A stretch of DNA of 64,000 nucleotides from Halorussus salinus (GCF_004765815.2 NZ_SBIS02000007.1:620001-684000), one strand, 5' to 3'. Numbered from the stretch's first letter, positions 7,964 through 16,660 are shown. The notes: generated from the sequence alone by a model not told the origin. A program made the numbers and translations.

Positions 7964-9274
7964 ATGATTGACCGAACGTACTCCGACGAGATTTCTGCCG
8001 AACAGGACGGTGAGACTGTCTCCATCGCTGGGCACGTCCACGAGATTCGAGACTTGGGTGGGCTGACCTTCATCATCGTGCGCGACCGTGAGGGCCAGAT
8101 TCAGGCCGTATTCAAAGAGGAGAACGACGAAGCCCTCTTCGAGGCCGCCCAAGACCTCCACAAGGAAGACGTAGTTCAGATTACCGGCCGCGTGAAGGCC
8201 AGCGACCAAGCGCCCGGCGGCGTCGAACTCGCCCCGACCGAACTGGAGGTCATCAGCGAGTCCGACACGCCCCTCCCGATGGAAGTCGCCAAGGACATCG
8301 AGTCGGACCTCTCGACGCGACTCGACAACCGTGCCATCGACCTCCGCAAACCCGAGAACTACGCCGTCTTCTCCCTGCGCTCGAAGCTGATGAGCGCAAT
8401 GGAGGAGTGGTTCGACGACGAGGGCTACGTGGACGTGGACACGCCGCTCATCTCCCAAGAGGGTGCCGAGGGCGGTGCCGAGCTGTTCCCGGTCGTCTAC
8501 TACGGCGACGAGGTCTTCCTCTCCCAGAGCCCGCAACTCTACAAGCAGATGCTGATGGCCGCCGGGTTCGACAAAATCTACGAGACCGGCACCGCGTTCC
8601 GCGCGGAAGCGTTCGCCACCTCCCGGCACGTCTCCGAAATCGCGATGTTCGACGTGGAACTGGCCTACATCGAGGACCACCACGACGTAATGGACGTACA
8701 GGAGCAGTCCCTGCGCTACGCGCTGGAGCAGGTCGCCGAGAACGCACAGGACGAACTGGACGTTCTCGACGTGGACCTCGACGTGCCGACCGAGGAGTTC
8801 CCGCGTATCACCTTCGAGGAGGCCCGCGACATCCTCGCCACCGAGTTCGACCACGTTCCGGACGACAGCGACGACCTCGACACGAAGGGCGAGAAACTGC
8901 TGGGCGAGTACTTCGAGGAGCAGGGCCACCCCGCGTTCTTCGTCGTCGGCTACCCCAACGAGAAGTTCTACTACCGCCAAGACGTGTCGGGCGACGACAT
9001 CGCCTCCCGGAAGTTCGACCTCATCTACAAAGGTCAGGAACTCTCGTCGGGCGGCCAACGCGAACACGACATCGAGACGATGGAGCAGATGATGGACGAG
9101 CAGGGCGCGGACCCCGAGAACTTCGAGTTCTACCTCGAAGCGTTCCGCTTCGGCATCCCGCCCCACGGCGGCTACGGACTGGGCATCGACCGCCTCGTCC
9201 AGAAGGTCGCCGACCTCGAAAACATCAAGGAAGCCATCTTGTTCCCGCGCGACCCCGACCGCGTGACGCCCTGA
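7964..9274 (+). CDS. aspS: Aspartyl-tRNA synthetase, archaeal type
   Basis: Class II synthetase of 436 residues charging tRNA-Asp. An OB-fold anticodon-binding domain (residues 1-105, [21 protein letters not shown]) is followed by the catalytic core: motif 2 ([18 protein letters not shown]), a flipping-loop region, and motif 3 ([13 protein letters not shown]) with the ATP-binding Arg. The ATG at 7964 gives the usual archaeal length; an in-frame GTG at 7925 would add 13 residues lacking the normal start. Residue 24 is His where discriminating archaeal enzymes have Trp (Trp26 of Thermococcus kodakarensis); His there is a mark of non-discriminating enzymes that also charge tRNA-Asn for GatCAB. 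That specificity is inference. Confidence 0.96.
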   Translation: MIDRTYSDEISAEQDGETVSIAGHVHEIRDLGGLTFIIVRDREGQIQAVFKEENDEALFEAAQDLHKEDVVQITGRVKASDQAPGGVELAPTELEVISESDTPLPMEVAKDIESDLSTRLDNRAIDLRKPENYAVFSLRSKLMSAMEEWFDDEGYVDVDTPLISQEGAEGGAELFPVVYYGDEVFLSQSPQLYKQMLMAAGFDKIYETGTAFRAEAFATSRHVSEIAMFDVELAYIEDHHDVMDVQEQSLRYALEQVAENAQDELDVLDVDLDVPTEEFPRITFEEARDILATEFDHVPDDSDDLDTKGEKLLGEYFEEQGHPAFFVVGYPNEKFYYRQDVSGDDIASRKFDLIYKGQELSSGGQREHDIETMEQMMDEQGADPENFEFYLEAFRFGIPPHGGYGLGIDRLVQKVADLENIKEAILFPRDPDRVTP

Positions 9275-9389
9275 CCGCGCGACCGACTGCGAGTTCGACC
9301 GCAGTTCCGACCGCGAAGCCGCGGTCCCCGGTGACTCGCGAAATCGACCAATCGTCTCACTTTTGTTCGTCGTGACCCAACCGCCGGGC

Positions 9390-9719
9390 ATGGCCGACTT
9401 CGACCCCGAGAAGTTCGAGGACAAGTACGTCCACTACTTCAACGAGTTGCAGAAGGCGTACAAGAACGCGTTCAACCGGCTCAACGACCGGTACGACTCG
9501 GAACTCATCCACGCCATCGACCAGCAGATTCTCAACGAGAGCGAACCCTTCTACGAGGGCGACGGCGAGTTCCGCATCGACCTCCCGGAAAATCCAGTCG
9601 AGCGCGTACAGGGCATCGTGGTGAAAGACGAGAAAGTCGAGGAGATGCTCGACATCTACGTCGAGGAGATAGAGACCGAACTGCGGCGCGTGTTCGGCTT
9701 CGAGTCCGGAAACGAGTAG
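9390..9719 (+). CDS. DUF5783-like haloarchaeal protein
   Basis: Acidic cytoplasmic protein of 109 residues, mainly helical: FDPEKFEDKYVHYFNELQKAYKNAF at the N-terminus, a loop with FYEGDGEFRIDLPENP, and a C-terminal helix VEEMLDIYVEEIETELRRVF. I recall this as the haloarchaea-restricted family DUF5783. The start at 9390 (MADFDPEKF) fits the family; upstream in-frame codons are read-through. It follows aspS by 115 bp on the same strand. No function is known to me. Confidence 0.75.
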   Translation: MADFDPEKFEDKYVHYFNELQKAYKNAFNRLNDRYDSELIHAIDQQILNESEPFYEGDGEFRIDLPENPVERVQGIVVKDEKVEEMLDIYVEEIETELRRVFGFESGNE

Positions 9720-9927
9720 CCCGCCCCGTCAGCGATTCCCCGATACTCCATTTTTCGGCGATTCCGGGCGTCGCTCCGCGCGTACCCGGCGCTCGTCCGA
9801 CGGACCGATTGGATGCGAGAGCGAGGCGTGTCGCCCGATTCGACCTGATAAATCACTTTCTGCTATATCGAATGTAGCGTGCGTTCCACGAAGCGACCTT
9901 CCGAACGTGGTTCGTGGAAGACAGAAA

Positions 9928-9973
9928 TTTGGGCATACCAAAATGCCTAAGTCGGGGTTTAGGGTAGCCTAAA
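9928..9973 (+). promoter_or_regulatory. Two DtxR-type inverted repeats over the promoter and start of the binding-protein gene
   Basis: Two inverted repeats stand side by side: TTTGGGCATACCAAA (9928-9942) and TTTAGGGTAGCCTAAA (9958-9973), the latter ending three bases before the ATG at 9977. The second closely resembles the DtxR/IdeR iron-box type (TTAGG...CCTAA). For a leaderless gene, a repressor bound here would cover the transcription start. Metal-dependent repression by a DtxR-family protein such as haloarchaeal SirR/Idr is the likely reading. Confidence 0.65.
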
Positions 9974-9976
9974 TAC

Positions 9977-11224
9977 ATGCGAGAGACACCGGCTTCGAGA
10001 CTGACCCGGCGGAGTTTGCTCAAGGGCGCGGGCGCGGCCAGCACCGGCACGCTCCTCGCCGGATGTACGGGCGACGGAGCGAGCGACGAGACACAGACGA
10101 CCGAGGAGGGCGCGTCGGAGACGGCGACCGAGACGACCACGGCCGAGTCCACGACGACGGAAACCGGCGGCGGGTACTCGGTGTCGATGTCCCCGGTGGG
10201 AACCGTCGAGTTCGACGCCGTCCCGGAGAACGTCTTCACCGTGTTCCCGCAGTACGCGGACATGGCGGTTGCACTCGGCCACGGCGACGCGGTGAACTCG
10301 GTGTACGTGCCGGAGATGTCGGGCACGACGATGAACCACTACAATCACCACCTCGACGGCGTCTCGTTCGACTGGGAGGGACTGCACGACCCCCTGAGCA
10401 ATAGCTTCTCCAAGGAACTGCTGTACGAACTCGATAGCGACGTTCACCTCGCCGACCCCGCGTGGGCGACCACGCAGAAGAACTGGAACCAGTCGGACGT
10501 AGAGGAAATCGCCACCCAACTCTCGCCGTGGTTCGGCAACTTCTACAGCGGCACTCGCGCCCCCGCCCCGGACGGGTACGACGACTACCAGTACTACGAC
10601 CTCTGGGAACTGTTCGGAAAGGTCGCCAGCGTGTTCCGAGAGCGCGAGCGGTACGAGGCGCTGGCGGAAGTCCACTCGAACCTCGTCTCCTCGATTCGGG
10701 AGAAGCTTCCGCCGAAAGACGAGCGTCCGAGTGCCGTCCGGGTCACGCTGGCGCAGGACGGCGAGTCGTTCTACACCTACCACCTCAACAAGCCGGGCTA
10801 CTGGCTGGCCGACACCCGGCCGCTGGGCGCGAACGACGCCTTCGCCGACGAGGACTGGCAGAGCCTGTGGGGCACCGTCGACTACGAGACGATGCTGGAA
10901 GCCGACCCCGACGTTATCCTCCACCTCTGGGGCATCACGCCGAGCTACAGTATGGCCGACACGCGCTCGAAACTCGAAGAAAACGCCAGCGGGAGCCAAC
11001 TGAAAGCGGTCGAGAACGACCGCGTACACGCCGCGGGGATGCGATATCAGGGTCCCATCATGAACCTGTTCCAGATAGAGATGGGAGCGAAACAACTCTA
11101 CCCCGACATCTTCGGCGAGTGGCCCCGCTACGAAGACGGCGACCACTACCCCGAGATTCCCGAGGGCGAATGGCTGTTCGACCGGAACCGGGTCGCCGAC
11201 ATCGTCGCCGGACGCACGGAGTAG
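9977..11224 (+). CDS. Metal-chelate (siderophore-type) ABC substrate-binding lipoprotein
   Basis: Exported binding protein of 415 residues. The N-terminus has a Tat signal with lipobox (TRRSLLKGAG..LLAGC), a Thr/Glu-rich spacer as in haloarchaeal surface lipoproteins, then a periplasmic-binding-protein fold of the FecB/BtuF type: VPENVFTVFPQYADMAVALGHGDAV, a long helical backbone, and PDVILHLWG in lobe 2. Iron-siderophore or heme are the likeliest ligands, given the DtxR-type operators at its start. No permease or ATPase gene is next to it, so it must work with a transporter encoded elsewhere. Cobalamin or another metal chelate is the alternative. Confidence 0.85.
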   Translation: MRETPASRLTRRSLLKGAGAASTGTLLAGCTGDGASDETQTTEEGASETATETTTAESTTTETGGGYSVSMSPVGTVEFDAVPENVFTVFPQYADMAVALGHGDAVNSVYVPEMSGTTMNHYNHHLDGVSFDWEGLHDPLSNSFSKELLYELDSDVHLADPAWATTQKNWNQSDVEEIATQLSPWFGNFYSGTRAPAPDGYDDYQYYDLWELFGKVASVFRERERYEALAEVHSNLVSSIREKLPPKDERPSAVRVTLAQDGESFYTYHLNKPGYWLADTRPLGANDAFADEDWQSLWGTVDYETMLEADPDVILHLWGITPSYSMADTRSKLEENASGSQLKAVENDRVHAAGMRYQGPIMNLFQIEMGAKQLYPDIFGEWPRYEDGDHYPEIPEGEWLFDRNRVADIVAGRTE

Positions 11225-11288
11225 CACGAATAGCAGACGAACGGCGGTGAACCAAAGGTCTAAGAACGCACACACCCTACCCCGCCGT

Positions 11289-11657
11289 ATGAGCACCGAG
11301 ACTCAGGACGACGGGGACGACTTGGAGGAGCGCGTCAGCAACTTCCTGCGGCGCAACTTCCCCCAGATTCAGATGCACGGCGGGAGCGCGGCCATCCAGA
11401 ACATCGACCGCGAGGAGGGCTCGGTCCACATCCAGTTGGGCGGCGCGTGCAGTGGCTGTGGCATCTCCCCGATGACGATTCAGGCCATCAAGAGCCGGAT
11501 GGTCAAGGAGATTCCCGAAATCGAGAAAGTCAACGCCGAGACCGGGATGGGCGGCGACGGCGGCCACGGCGGCGGCGGTGGCGGCATGAGTCCCTCGTTC
11601 CCCGGCGAGACGAGCGACGACGGCGACGAGGACGAAGGCCCGCAGGCCCCCTTCTAA
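11289..11657 (+). CDS. NifU C-terminal-domain iron-sulfur scaffold protein
   Basis: Small Fe-S carrier of 122 residues. The NifU-type domain (residues 10-85) includes NFPQIQMHGGSAAIQNID and the cluster-binding pair Cys54 and Cys57 in GGACSGCGISPMT, followed by an amphipathic helix IKSRMVKEIPEIEKV. A Gly/His-rich then acidic tail (residues 90-122) follows and is presumably disordered. It would assemble or deliver 4Fe-4S clusters in the cytoplasm. The start at 11289 matches the family; codons before it are read-through. Confidence 0.9.
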   Translation: MSTETQDDGDDLEERVSNFLRRNFPQIQMHGGSAAIQNIDREEGSVHIQLGGACSGCGISPMTIQAIKSRMVKEIPEIEKVNAETGMGGDGGHGGGGGGMSPSFPGETSDDGDEDEGPQAPF

Positions 11658-11750
11658 GCCCGTATTTCCGGCCGCGAAACGTCTCGATTCTTCCCGTAGA
11701 ACGCGGCTAACATCAGGATATTTATCCCGCCGGGAGTTGGACGCTACGGT

Positions 11751-13238
11751 ATGACCAACGACGACGCCGCGGGGAACGTCGTGTTCGTGGTCATGGACAC
11801 GGTTCGCAAGAGCCACCTCTCCGTCTATGGCTACGACCGACCGACGACGCCGGGCTTGGAGCGGTTCGCCGACGAAGCGGCCGTCTTCGAGCAAGCGGTC
11901 TCCCCCGCACCGTGGACGCTTCCCGTTCACGCCTCGCTGTTCACGGGGATGTATCCGAGCGAACACGGCGCGAGCCAAGAGAACCCGTATCTGGAGGGCG
12001 CGACGACGCTCGCCGAGACGCTCTCGGGCGCTGGCTACGACACCGCGTGTTACTCCTCGAACGCGTGGATTACCCCTTACACTCACCTCACCGACGGCTT
12101 CGACGACCAAGACAACTTCTTCGAGGTGATGCCCGGCGACTTCCTCTCGGGACCGCTGGCGAAGGCGTGGAAGACGATGAACGACAACGCTACTCTGCGG
12201 AAGGCCGCCGACTACCTCGTCAGCGTCGGCAACAAGATTCACGAGTACACCGCGTCGGGCGAGGGTGCCGACTCGAAGACCCCGCAGGTCATCGACCGGA
12301 CGATGGAGTTCATCGACGACGCGGACGACGACTACTTCGCGTTCATCAACCTGATGGACGCTCACCTGCCGTACCACCCGCCCGAGGAGTACAAGCAGGA
12401 GTTCGCCCCCAACGTCGATTCCACGAAGGTCTGCCAGAACTCCAAGGAGTACAACTGCGGCGCGCGCGACATCAGCGACGACGAGTGGGAGGCCATCGAA
12501 GGGCTGTACGACGCCGAGATTCGCCACATCGACGCCGAACTCCAGCGCCTGTTCTCGTGGATGCAGGACAACGACGAGTGGGAGGACACGATGGTCGTCG
12601 TCTGCGCCGACCACGGGGAGTTGCACGGCGAACACGACCTCTACGGCCACGAGTTCTGTATCTACGACCCGCTCGTGAACGTCCCGCTGATGGTCAAGCA
12701 TCCCGAAATGGAGTCGGGCCGCCGCGAGGAGCAACAGGTCGAACTGGTGGACCTCTATCACACGGTGTTGGACCACACCGGCGTCGAGGCCGAGCGTTCG
12801 ACCAAACCGCTCGACCGAGCGCGGTCGCTACTGTCCGCCGACTACCGGGAGTTCGCCGAGGGCGACTACGCCTTCGTTGAGTACTACCGGCCGGTCGTGG
12901 AACTGAAGCAGTTAGAGCAGAAGGCCGCCGACGCGAACATCGAGTTGGACACCGACTCGCGCTTCTACTCGCGGATGCGGGCCGCGCGCCGCCCCGACGC
13001 CAAGTACATCCGCAACGAGCGCATCGCCGACGAGTTCTACCTCCTCGACGAGGACCCCGGAGAGACCGAGAACGTGCGCGGCGAGGAGACCGACGAGGAG
13101 GTCGAACTCGAAGGCGCGCTCTCGGAGTTCGAGGAGAGCGTCGGCGGCGAGTGGAAGGAAGTCGAGGACGACGACGTGTTGGACGACATGAGCGACGACG
13201 CGAAAGACCGGCTACAGGACCTCGGGTACATCGACTGA
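11751..13238 (+). CDS. Sulfatase-fold (alkaline phosphatase superfamily) hydrolase with Thr nucleophile
   Basis: Protein of 495 residues with the arylsulfatase/phosphatase superfamily fold. VVFVVMDTVRK carries the first metal-binding Asp; TLPVHASLFTG (residues 56-66) is the nucleophile motif; FINLMDAHLPYHPP and VVVCADHGELHGEHDLYGH supply further metal ligands; LLDEDPGETENV is the usual C-terminal strand. True sulfatases have Cys (matured to formylglycine) where this protein has Thr56, so a phosphodiesterase, phosphonate hydrolase or phosphotransferase activity is more likely. No signal peptide is visible. A TATA box (ATATTTATCC, near 11719-11728) precedes it. The flippase-like gene converging on it hints at surface glycan or lipid work. 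Confidence 0.85.
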   Translation: MTNDDAAGNVVFVVMDTVRKSHLSVYGYDRPTTPGLERFADEAAVFEQAVSPAPWTLPVHASLFTGMYPSEHGASQENPYLEGATTLAETLSGAGYDTACYSSNAWITPYTHLTDGFDDQDNFFEVMPGDFLSGPLAKAWKTMNDNATLRKAADYLVSVGNKIHEYTASGEGADSKTPQVIDRTMEFIDDADDDYFAFINLMDAHLPYHPPEEYKQEFAPNVDSTKVCQNSKEYNCGARDISDDEWEAIEGLYDAEIRHIDAELQRLFSWMQDNDEWEDTMVVVCADHGELHGEHDLYGHEFCIYDPLVNVPLMVKHPEMESGRREEQQVELVDLYHTVLDHTGVEAERSTKPLDRARSLLSADYREFAEGDYAFVEYYRPVVELKQLEQKAADANIELDTDSRFYSRMRAARRPDAKYIRNERIADEFYLLDEDPGETENVRGEETDEEVELEGALSEFEESVGGEWKEVEDDDVLDDMSDDAKDRLQDLGYID

Positions 13239-13269
13239 GCGGTTCGCCGCAGGGAGAGACGAACGGAGA

Positions 13270-13290
13270 AGTGCGGGCGCACTCGTTTTT
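13270..13290 (+). terminator. Hairpin plus T-run after the sulfatase-fold gene
   Basis: AGTGC-GGGC-GCACT forms a 5-bp stem with a 4-base loop (13270-13283), followed by TTTTT at 13286-13290, between two convergent genes. Confidence 0.55.
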
Positions 13291-14315
13291 CAGACCGAAT
13301 CGACGCCGACGACGCTCACGACGCCGCCGCCGATGGTTACGGGCACCCAGTAGATGGCCCCGCGGAAGAGAACGACGGCGGCGAGCGCGGTGCCGGACTC
13401 GACTCCCGCGCCGGGGAGACTCGCCAGCAGTCCGACGAGTACTAGCTCGATACCGCCCGCGCCGCCGGGAAGCGGCGTGACTCCCGCGATAGCTCCCACC
13501 GGGACGACGAACAGGAGGACCGAGAACGAAATCGGCTCGCCGATGGCGAGGAACGCCAGCCAGAGCGCGACCATCTGGCACACCCAGCCCGCGGTCGAGG
13601 CGGTGAGCGCGAGCGTCAGGCCGCGTCGGTTCGTCGCCACGCGCTCGATGGACTCGAAGAACTCGCCGACGCGGGTTTCGAGTGTCTCGCGACTGAGCGC
13701 CACGTCCACGGGCGCGACGCGCGTGACGAACTGGAGTACCGGCGCGAGGAGCCGCGCGATTGCCCGCCGGAGCGCGTCGCGGTTGCGCCAGCCGAAGATT
13801 CCGGCCACGGGGACCGCGACCGAGAGGACGACGATGGCCATCGTCGCCAGTCGGAGGCGGCGGCCGAAGTCGGTCTGGGTCGCGTAGAAGCCCGCGCCCC
13901 CGAGCGCCAGCACGATTGAGGGGACGAAGTTGAGCGAGTCCACGCTGGCGATGGCCGCCAACCCGCGCTCGTACTCGGTGTCCGCGACCTTCGAGATGAG
14001 CAGGGCGGTGACGGGTTCGCCGCCCGCCTGCCCGAAGGGCGTGATGTTGTTCGAGAACATCGCGCCGTTCAGGATGAAGAAGGACTTGGCGAACGACACG
14101 TCCACCCCGAGTACGTCGAGGACGGTTCGGAGACCGAAGCCCCACGCGGCGAGCCAGCCGAGCGTGACAGCGACGATGAGGACGACTAGCTCGGTGTCGG
14201 CCCGCTGAATCTTCTGGACGAACCCCTCGATACCCACGAAGTACAGCAGTAGGCCGAGAATCGCGAACGTCCCGAGAAACCCGAGAATCGTCGTCCGCAA
14301 CTGCGCGCCGTTCAT
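13290..14315 (-). CDS. Flippase-like integral membrane protein (UPF0104/LPG synthase TM family)
   Basis: Protein of 341 residues with about eight membrane spans in the pattern of the LPG_synthase_TM (UPF0104) family: LGFLGTFAILGLLLYFVG first, the family loop ILNGAMFSNNITPFGQAGGEP, and a C-terminal block VVPVGAIAGVTPLPGGAGGIE. The N-x-x-P-x-G and P-x-P-G-G-x-G motifs are the family hallmarks. Archaeal members include AglD-type and lysylphosphatidylglycerol synthase-like proteins acting on lipid-linked substrates; exact substrate unknown. It is convergent with the sulfatase-fold gene. Confidence 0.85.
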   Translation of the reverse strand: MNGAQLRTTILGFLGTFAILGLLLYFVGIEGFVQKIQRADTELVVLIVAVTLGWLAAWGFGLRTVLDVLGVDVSFAKSFFILNGAMFSNNITPFGQAGGEPVTALLISKVADTEYERGLAAIASVDSLNFVPSIVLALGGAGFYATQTDFGRRLRLATMAIVVLSVAVPVAGIFGWRNRDALRRAIARLLAPVLQFVTRVAPVDVALSRETLETRVGEFFESIERVATNRRGLTLALTASTAGWVCQMVALWLAFLAIGEPISFSVLLFVVPVGAIAGVTPLPGGAGGIELVLVGLLASLPGAGVESGTALAAVVLFRGAIYWVPVTIGGGVVSVVGVDSV

Positions 14316-14432
14316 GGGCGACAGTTGCTTTCTGCGGTAATCAGTATGTCGAAATCCCCACTCGACGCTCGACGGTGGACCGGGCGGTAGGTCGGCATGG
14401 CTTCTCGCATCTACGGGCGTCGGCCGACTAAT

Positions 14433-15332
14433 TCAATCCTGTGGGCGCTCGCGCTCCCAAGCCCGGAGCAACTTCGTTAAGGTGCGGTTGACCGGCACCG
14501 AGACGCCGCGGTCGCGTGCGCGAGAGGAGACGTATCCGTTGATGGCCTCGACTTCGGTTCGCCTGCCCGCCGACACGTCTTGGCGCATCGAGGAGCTATT
14601 CACGGCAGTGGCCTCGGCGACGCGCTCGACCGCACGGACGGCCTCGTCGTCGCTCAGTTCGACCTCCTCGGCGCGGGCGAGGCGGGCCGTCTCGCGGGCG
14701 GCGTCGGCCGCCACGTCGCGGGCCGGGCCGTCCAGTAGCGCGCCGTTCTCGACGCGGGCGAGCGCCGTCGTCGCGTTGATGCCCGCGTTGACCGCCAGTT
14801 TCTCCCAGAGGCGGCGGGGCATGTCGTCGGCGACGGTGGTCTCGATTTGCGCGGTGGCGAACGCGCGGCCCGCGCGGTCGGCCGCCTCGGAGGTACCGCC
14901 CTCAAGCGGTCCAAGGAGAACGTTCCCCTGTCCGGTGCAGGCCACCGCGCCCGGTTCGCCCCGGACCGCGCCGTAGGTTGCGGTGCCCGCGAGGACCGGG
15001 CAGTCGAGGCGTCGCGCCAGCGTCTCCTCGTTTCCGAGTCCGTTCTGGAGCGAGAGCGCGGCGTCGATTCGCCCGGTGGCGAGCGTCCGGGCGGCCTCCT
15101 CGGTGTCGAACGCCTTGACCGTCACCACGGCGAGGTCGGCCGCGAGGTCGGTCCCGTCGGTGGTCGCGTCGGGGCAGACGGTGAACTCGAACTCGCCTTC
15201 GACCCGGAGACCGGACTCCCGAATCGCCGCGACGTGGGGGTCGCGCCCGACCAGCGTGACCGCGTGTTCGCGGGCGAGGAGGCCGCCGACGAGACTGCCG
15301 AGGCTTCCCGCGCCGAACACGACGATATCCAT
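14433..15332 (-). CDS. 2-dehydropantoate 2-reductase (ketopantoate reductase family)
   Basis: NADPH-dependent reductase of 299 residues. The N-terminal Rossmann motif VFGAGSLGSLVGG is followed by VTLVGRDPHVAAI and DLAVVTVKAFDTEEA (with the catalytic-domain Lys in TVKAF), LSLQNGLGNEE, and the helical C-terminal domain with RRLWEKLAVNAGINATTAL, which carries the conserved Lys and Asn, and SSSMRQDVSAGRRTEVEAINGYV near the end. It probably makes pantoate for coenzyme A in the archaeal pathway. The start at 15332 puts the Rossmann strand at residue 2. Confidence 0.92.
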   Translation of the reverse strand: MDIVVFGAGSLGSLVGGLLAREHAVTLVGRDPHVAAIRESGLRVEGEFEFTVCPDATTDGTDLAADLAVVTVKAFDTEEAARTLATGRIDAALSLQNGLGNEETLARRLDCPVLAGTATYGAVRGEPGAVACTGQGNVLLGPLEGGTSEAADRAGRAFATAQIETTVADDMPRRLWEKLAVNAGINATTALARVENGALLDGPARDVAADAARETARLARAEEVELSDDEAVRAVERVAEATAVNSSSMRQDVSAGRRTEVEAINGYVSSRARDRGVSVPVNRTLTKLLRAWERERPQD

Positions 15333-15683
15333 GTCGAGGCCTTGGAACCGGGGATAGAAAAGTCGGGGCGTCTCGAAGGCGTGGAAGGTCATGAGATAGA
15401 AAACTACACCAGACAACTGATTATCTCACCAATAGGTTTAATTAGGAAGAGAAAGTACTGGGAAGTGGTACCAGCGGACCGCCACTGAGGAGAAAAGCCA
15501 CTGACTGGACCAAGAAGCGTTGCAAGCCGTGAAATTGGTCCGCCATGCCGCTCTCCTTGGCGGTTGCCGTCATTCCATTTGGCTGTACAATATCCTGAGA
15601 AGCATCTTCGTTAAACCCCGAAGATGGGAGTATTAGTCCCGAGGGGTGATTTTACGTGTCGCAAGTAGGGTCAGTGGGCCGAC
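15333..15683. other. Intergenic region with hairpin and shared 15-mer
   Basis: Base composition is more AT-rich than the flanks. It holds a perfect 8-bp inverted repeat CATCTTCG...CGAAGATG (15603-15626) and one of two copies of the 15-mer TGCCGTCATTCCATT (15565-15579); the other is at 15810-15824, at the start of the small ORF that follows. On the minus strand a 43-codon frame (15442-15573) begins inside the 15-mer, but its codon use is not haloarchaeal, so I do not call it a gene. Confidence 0.4.
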
Positions 15684-15818
15684 TTACGTAGTCAGCATGA
15701 CCACTAGCTTGACAACGTTGACGATGAACCGCACGATAAGGTTTGCTGTTCGCAAATACCGACGCGTCTTTGACGCCGGTTCCGACTCGTCGTCGGCTCG
15801 GGTATCGTCTGCCGTCAT
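15684..15818 (-). CDS. Possible small membrane protein (44 aa)
   Basis: Short frame with a charged N-terminal half (MTADDTRADDESEPASKTRR) and one hydrophobic helix near the C-terminus (ANLIVRFIVNVVKLVVML), a layout common among small haloarchaeal membrane proteins. The ATG lies inside the 15-mer shared with 15565-15579. A longer version from 15875 is possible. Support is composition and layout only. Confidence 0.35.
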   Translation of the reverse strand: MTADDTRADDESEPASKTRRYLRTANLIVRFIVNVVKLVVMLTT

Positions 15819-15898
15819 TCCATTCGTGTCGGGGTTTCGGCTCGGTCGGTACCAGCGAACAGGCCGCCCCGACAAAATAGTCGATTTACGGAAGGAAT

Positions 15899-15910
15899 AA
15901 AAAATTTTTC
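15899..15910 (-). terminator. T-run terminator after the rubredoxin-like gene
   Basis: Reading the minus strand, the gene ending at 15958 is followed about 50 bases later by an A-run then six T residues (GAAAAATTTTTTA), which fits archaeal oligo-T termination. Confidence 0.4.
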
Positions 15911-15957
15911 TTAGCTGGAACTAATTACATCCGTGTTCGGAATACCGGTAGTCGTCT

Positions 15958-16296
15958 TCAGTCCTCGGTCCAGTACATCAGCGCCTCTTTCGGCTCGCCG
16001 CAGTTCGGGCACTCGTCGGGGATGCCCTCGTCTATCTCGCCCATCTCGCCGCACTCGGTGCATCGCCACATCAGTTCGGCCTCGCCGAAGTCGTGGCCCG
16101 AGCGGGCGTGTTCGACGCTCATGCTCTCGACGCCCTGCCGGGTCGAGACGAAGAACCCGCCCTTCTCCAACCCGCGGACGTTCCCGAGCGCGTTGCCGTC
16201 GTCGTCGTAGACGGTCTGACCGAAGCTCACTTCGAGGGTCCGCTCCTCGGCTTCCTCGTCCCCGTCTTCCGCAGGTGTCTCCCCATGTCCACTCAT
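15958..16296 (-). CDS. DUF7130-like rubredoxin-type zinc/iron protein
   Basis: Protein of 112 residues. An acidic N-terminus is followed by a beta-barrel-like domain (SFGQTVYDDDGNALGNVRGL, GFFVSTRQGVESMSVEHA) and a rubredoxin-type knuckle pair, WRCTECGEMG and DECPNCGEPKE, that can bind Fe or Zn through four cysteines. I recall this as haloarchaeal family DUF7130. It could act in electron transfer or simply be structural. The start at 16296 is the ATG just before the conserved region; the open frame upstream is read-through. Confidence 0.8.
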   Translation of the reverse strand: MSGHGETPAEDGDEEAEERTLEVSFGQTVYDDDGNALGNVRGLEKGGFFVSTRQGVESMSVEHARSGHDFGEAELMWRCTECGEMGEIDEGIPDECPNCGEPKEALMYWTED

Positions 16297-16660
16297 GGAC
16301 GACAGTACGGCGTACCGAGTGATAAAGCTCCTCGCCGATTCGGGCGAAAGGGTGTGACGGAGTGACGTTTGGAGGAACGAGTAGCATCTCAGTAATTCCA
16401 CCACGAGCGAACGACCGCAGGGAGTGAGCGGACGCCACGGCCGACCGGACCACCGAGCAGACGAATCAACCGACCGGGCTAGTGTGACGACCGCGAGCGA
16501 GGAGCGAGAGCGCGGCGCGGAGCGCCGCGCGACGCGACGAGCGAGCGGACCAAGGAACCCTCGAAGAAGCACCGCAGGCGCTTCTGAGGGGGTGACGCCG
16601 TGTTTTTCATGAAAGTTTTGCAAGGGCGGCGCGCTCGTGCGCCGCCCGCAGCAAAAGTTT
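16297..16660. repeat. Intergenic region with two strong GC hairpins downstream of polD2
   Basis: 364 bases between polD2 (stop side) and the rubredoxin-like gene. Two perfect 9-bp stem hairpins stand out: GCGCGGCGC/GCGCCGCGC at 16510-16530 with a 3-base loop, and GGGCGGCGC/GCGCCGCCC at 16624-16647 with a 6-base loop. The second lies 13 bases past the polD2 stop and is flanked by AAAGTTTTGC and GCAAAAGTTT, extending the symmetry imperfectly. They may end transcription or stabilise the 3' end of the PolD2 message. No gene is visible. Confidence 0.5.

Noticed and set aside
15442-15573. A 43-codon minus-strand frame beginning in the 15-mer
   Set aside because: About half of its third codon positions are A or T, unlike real genes here, and it has neither an acidic nor a clear membrane character.
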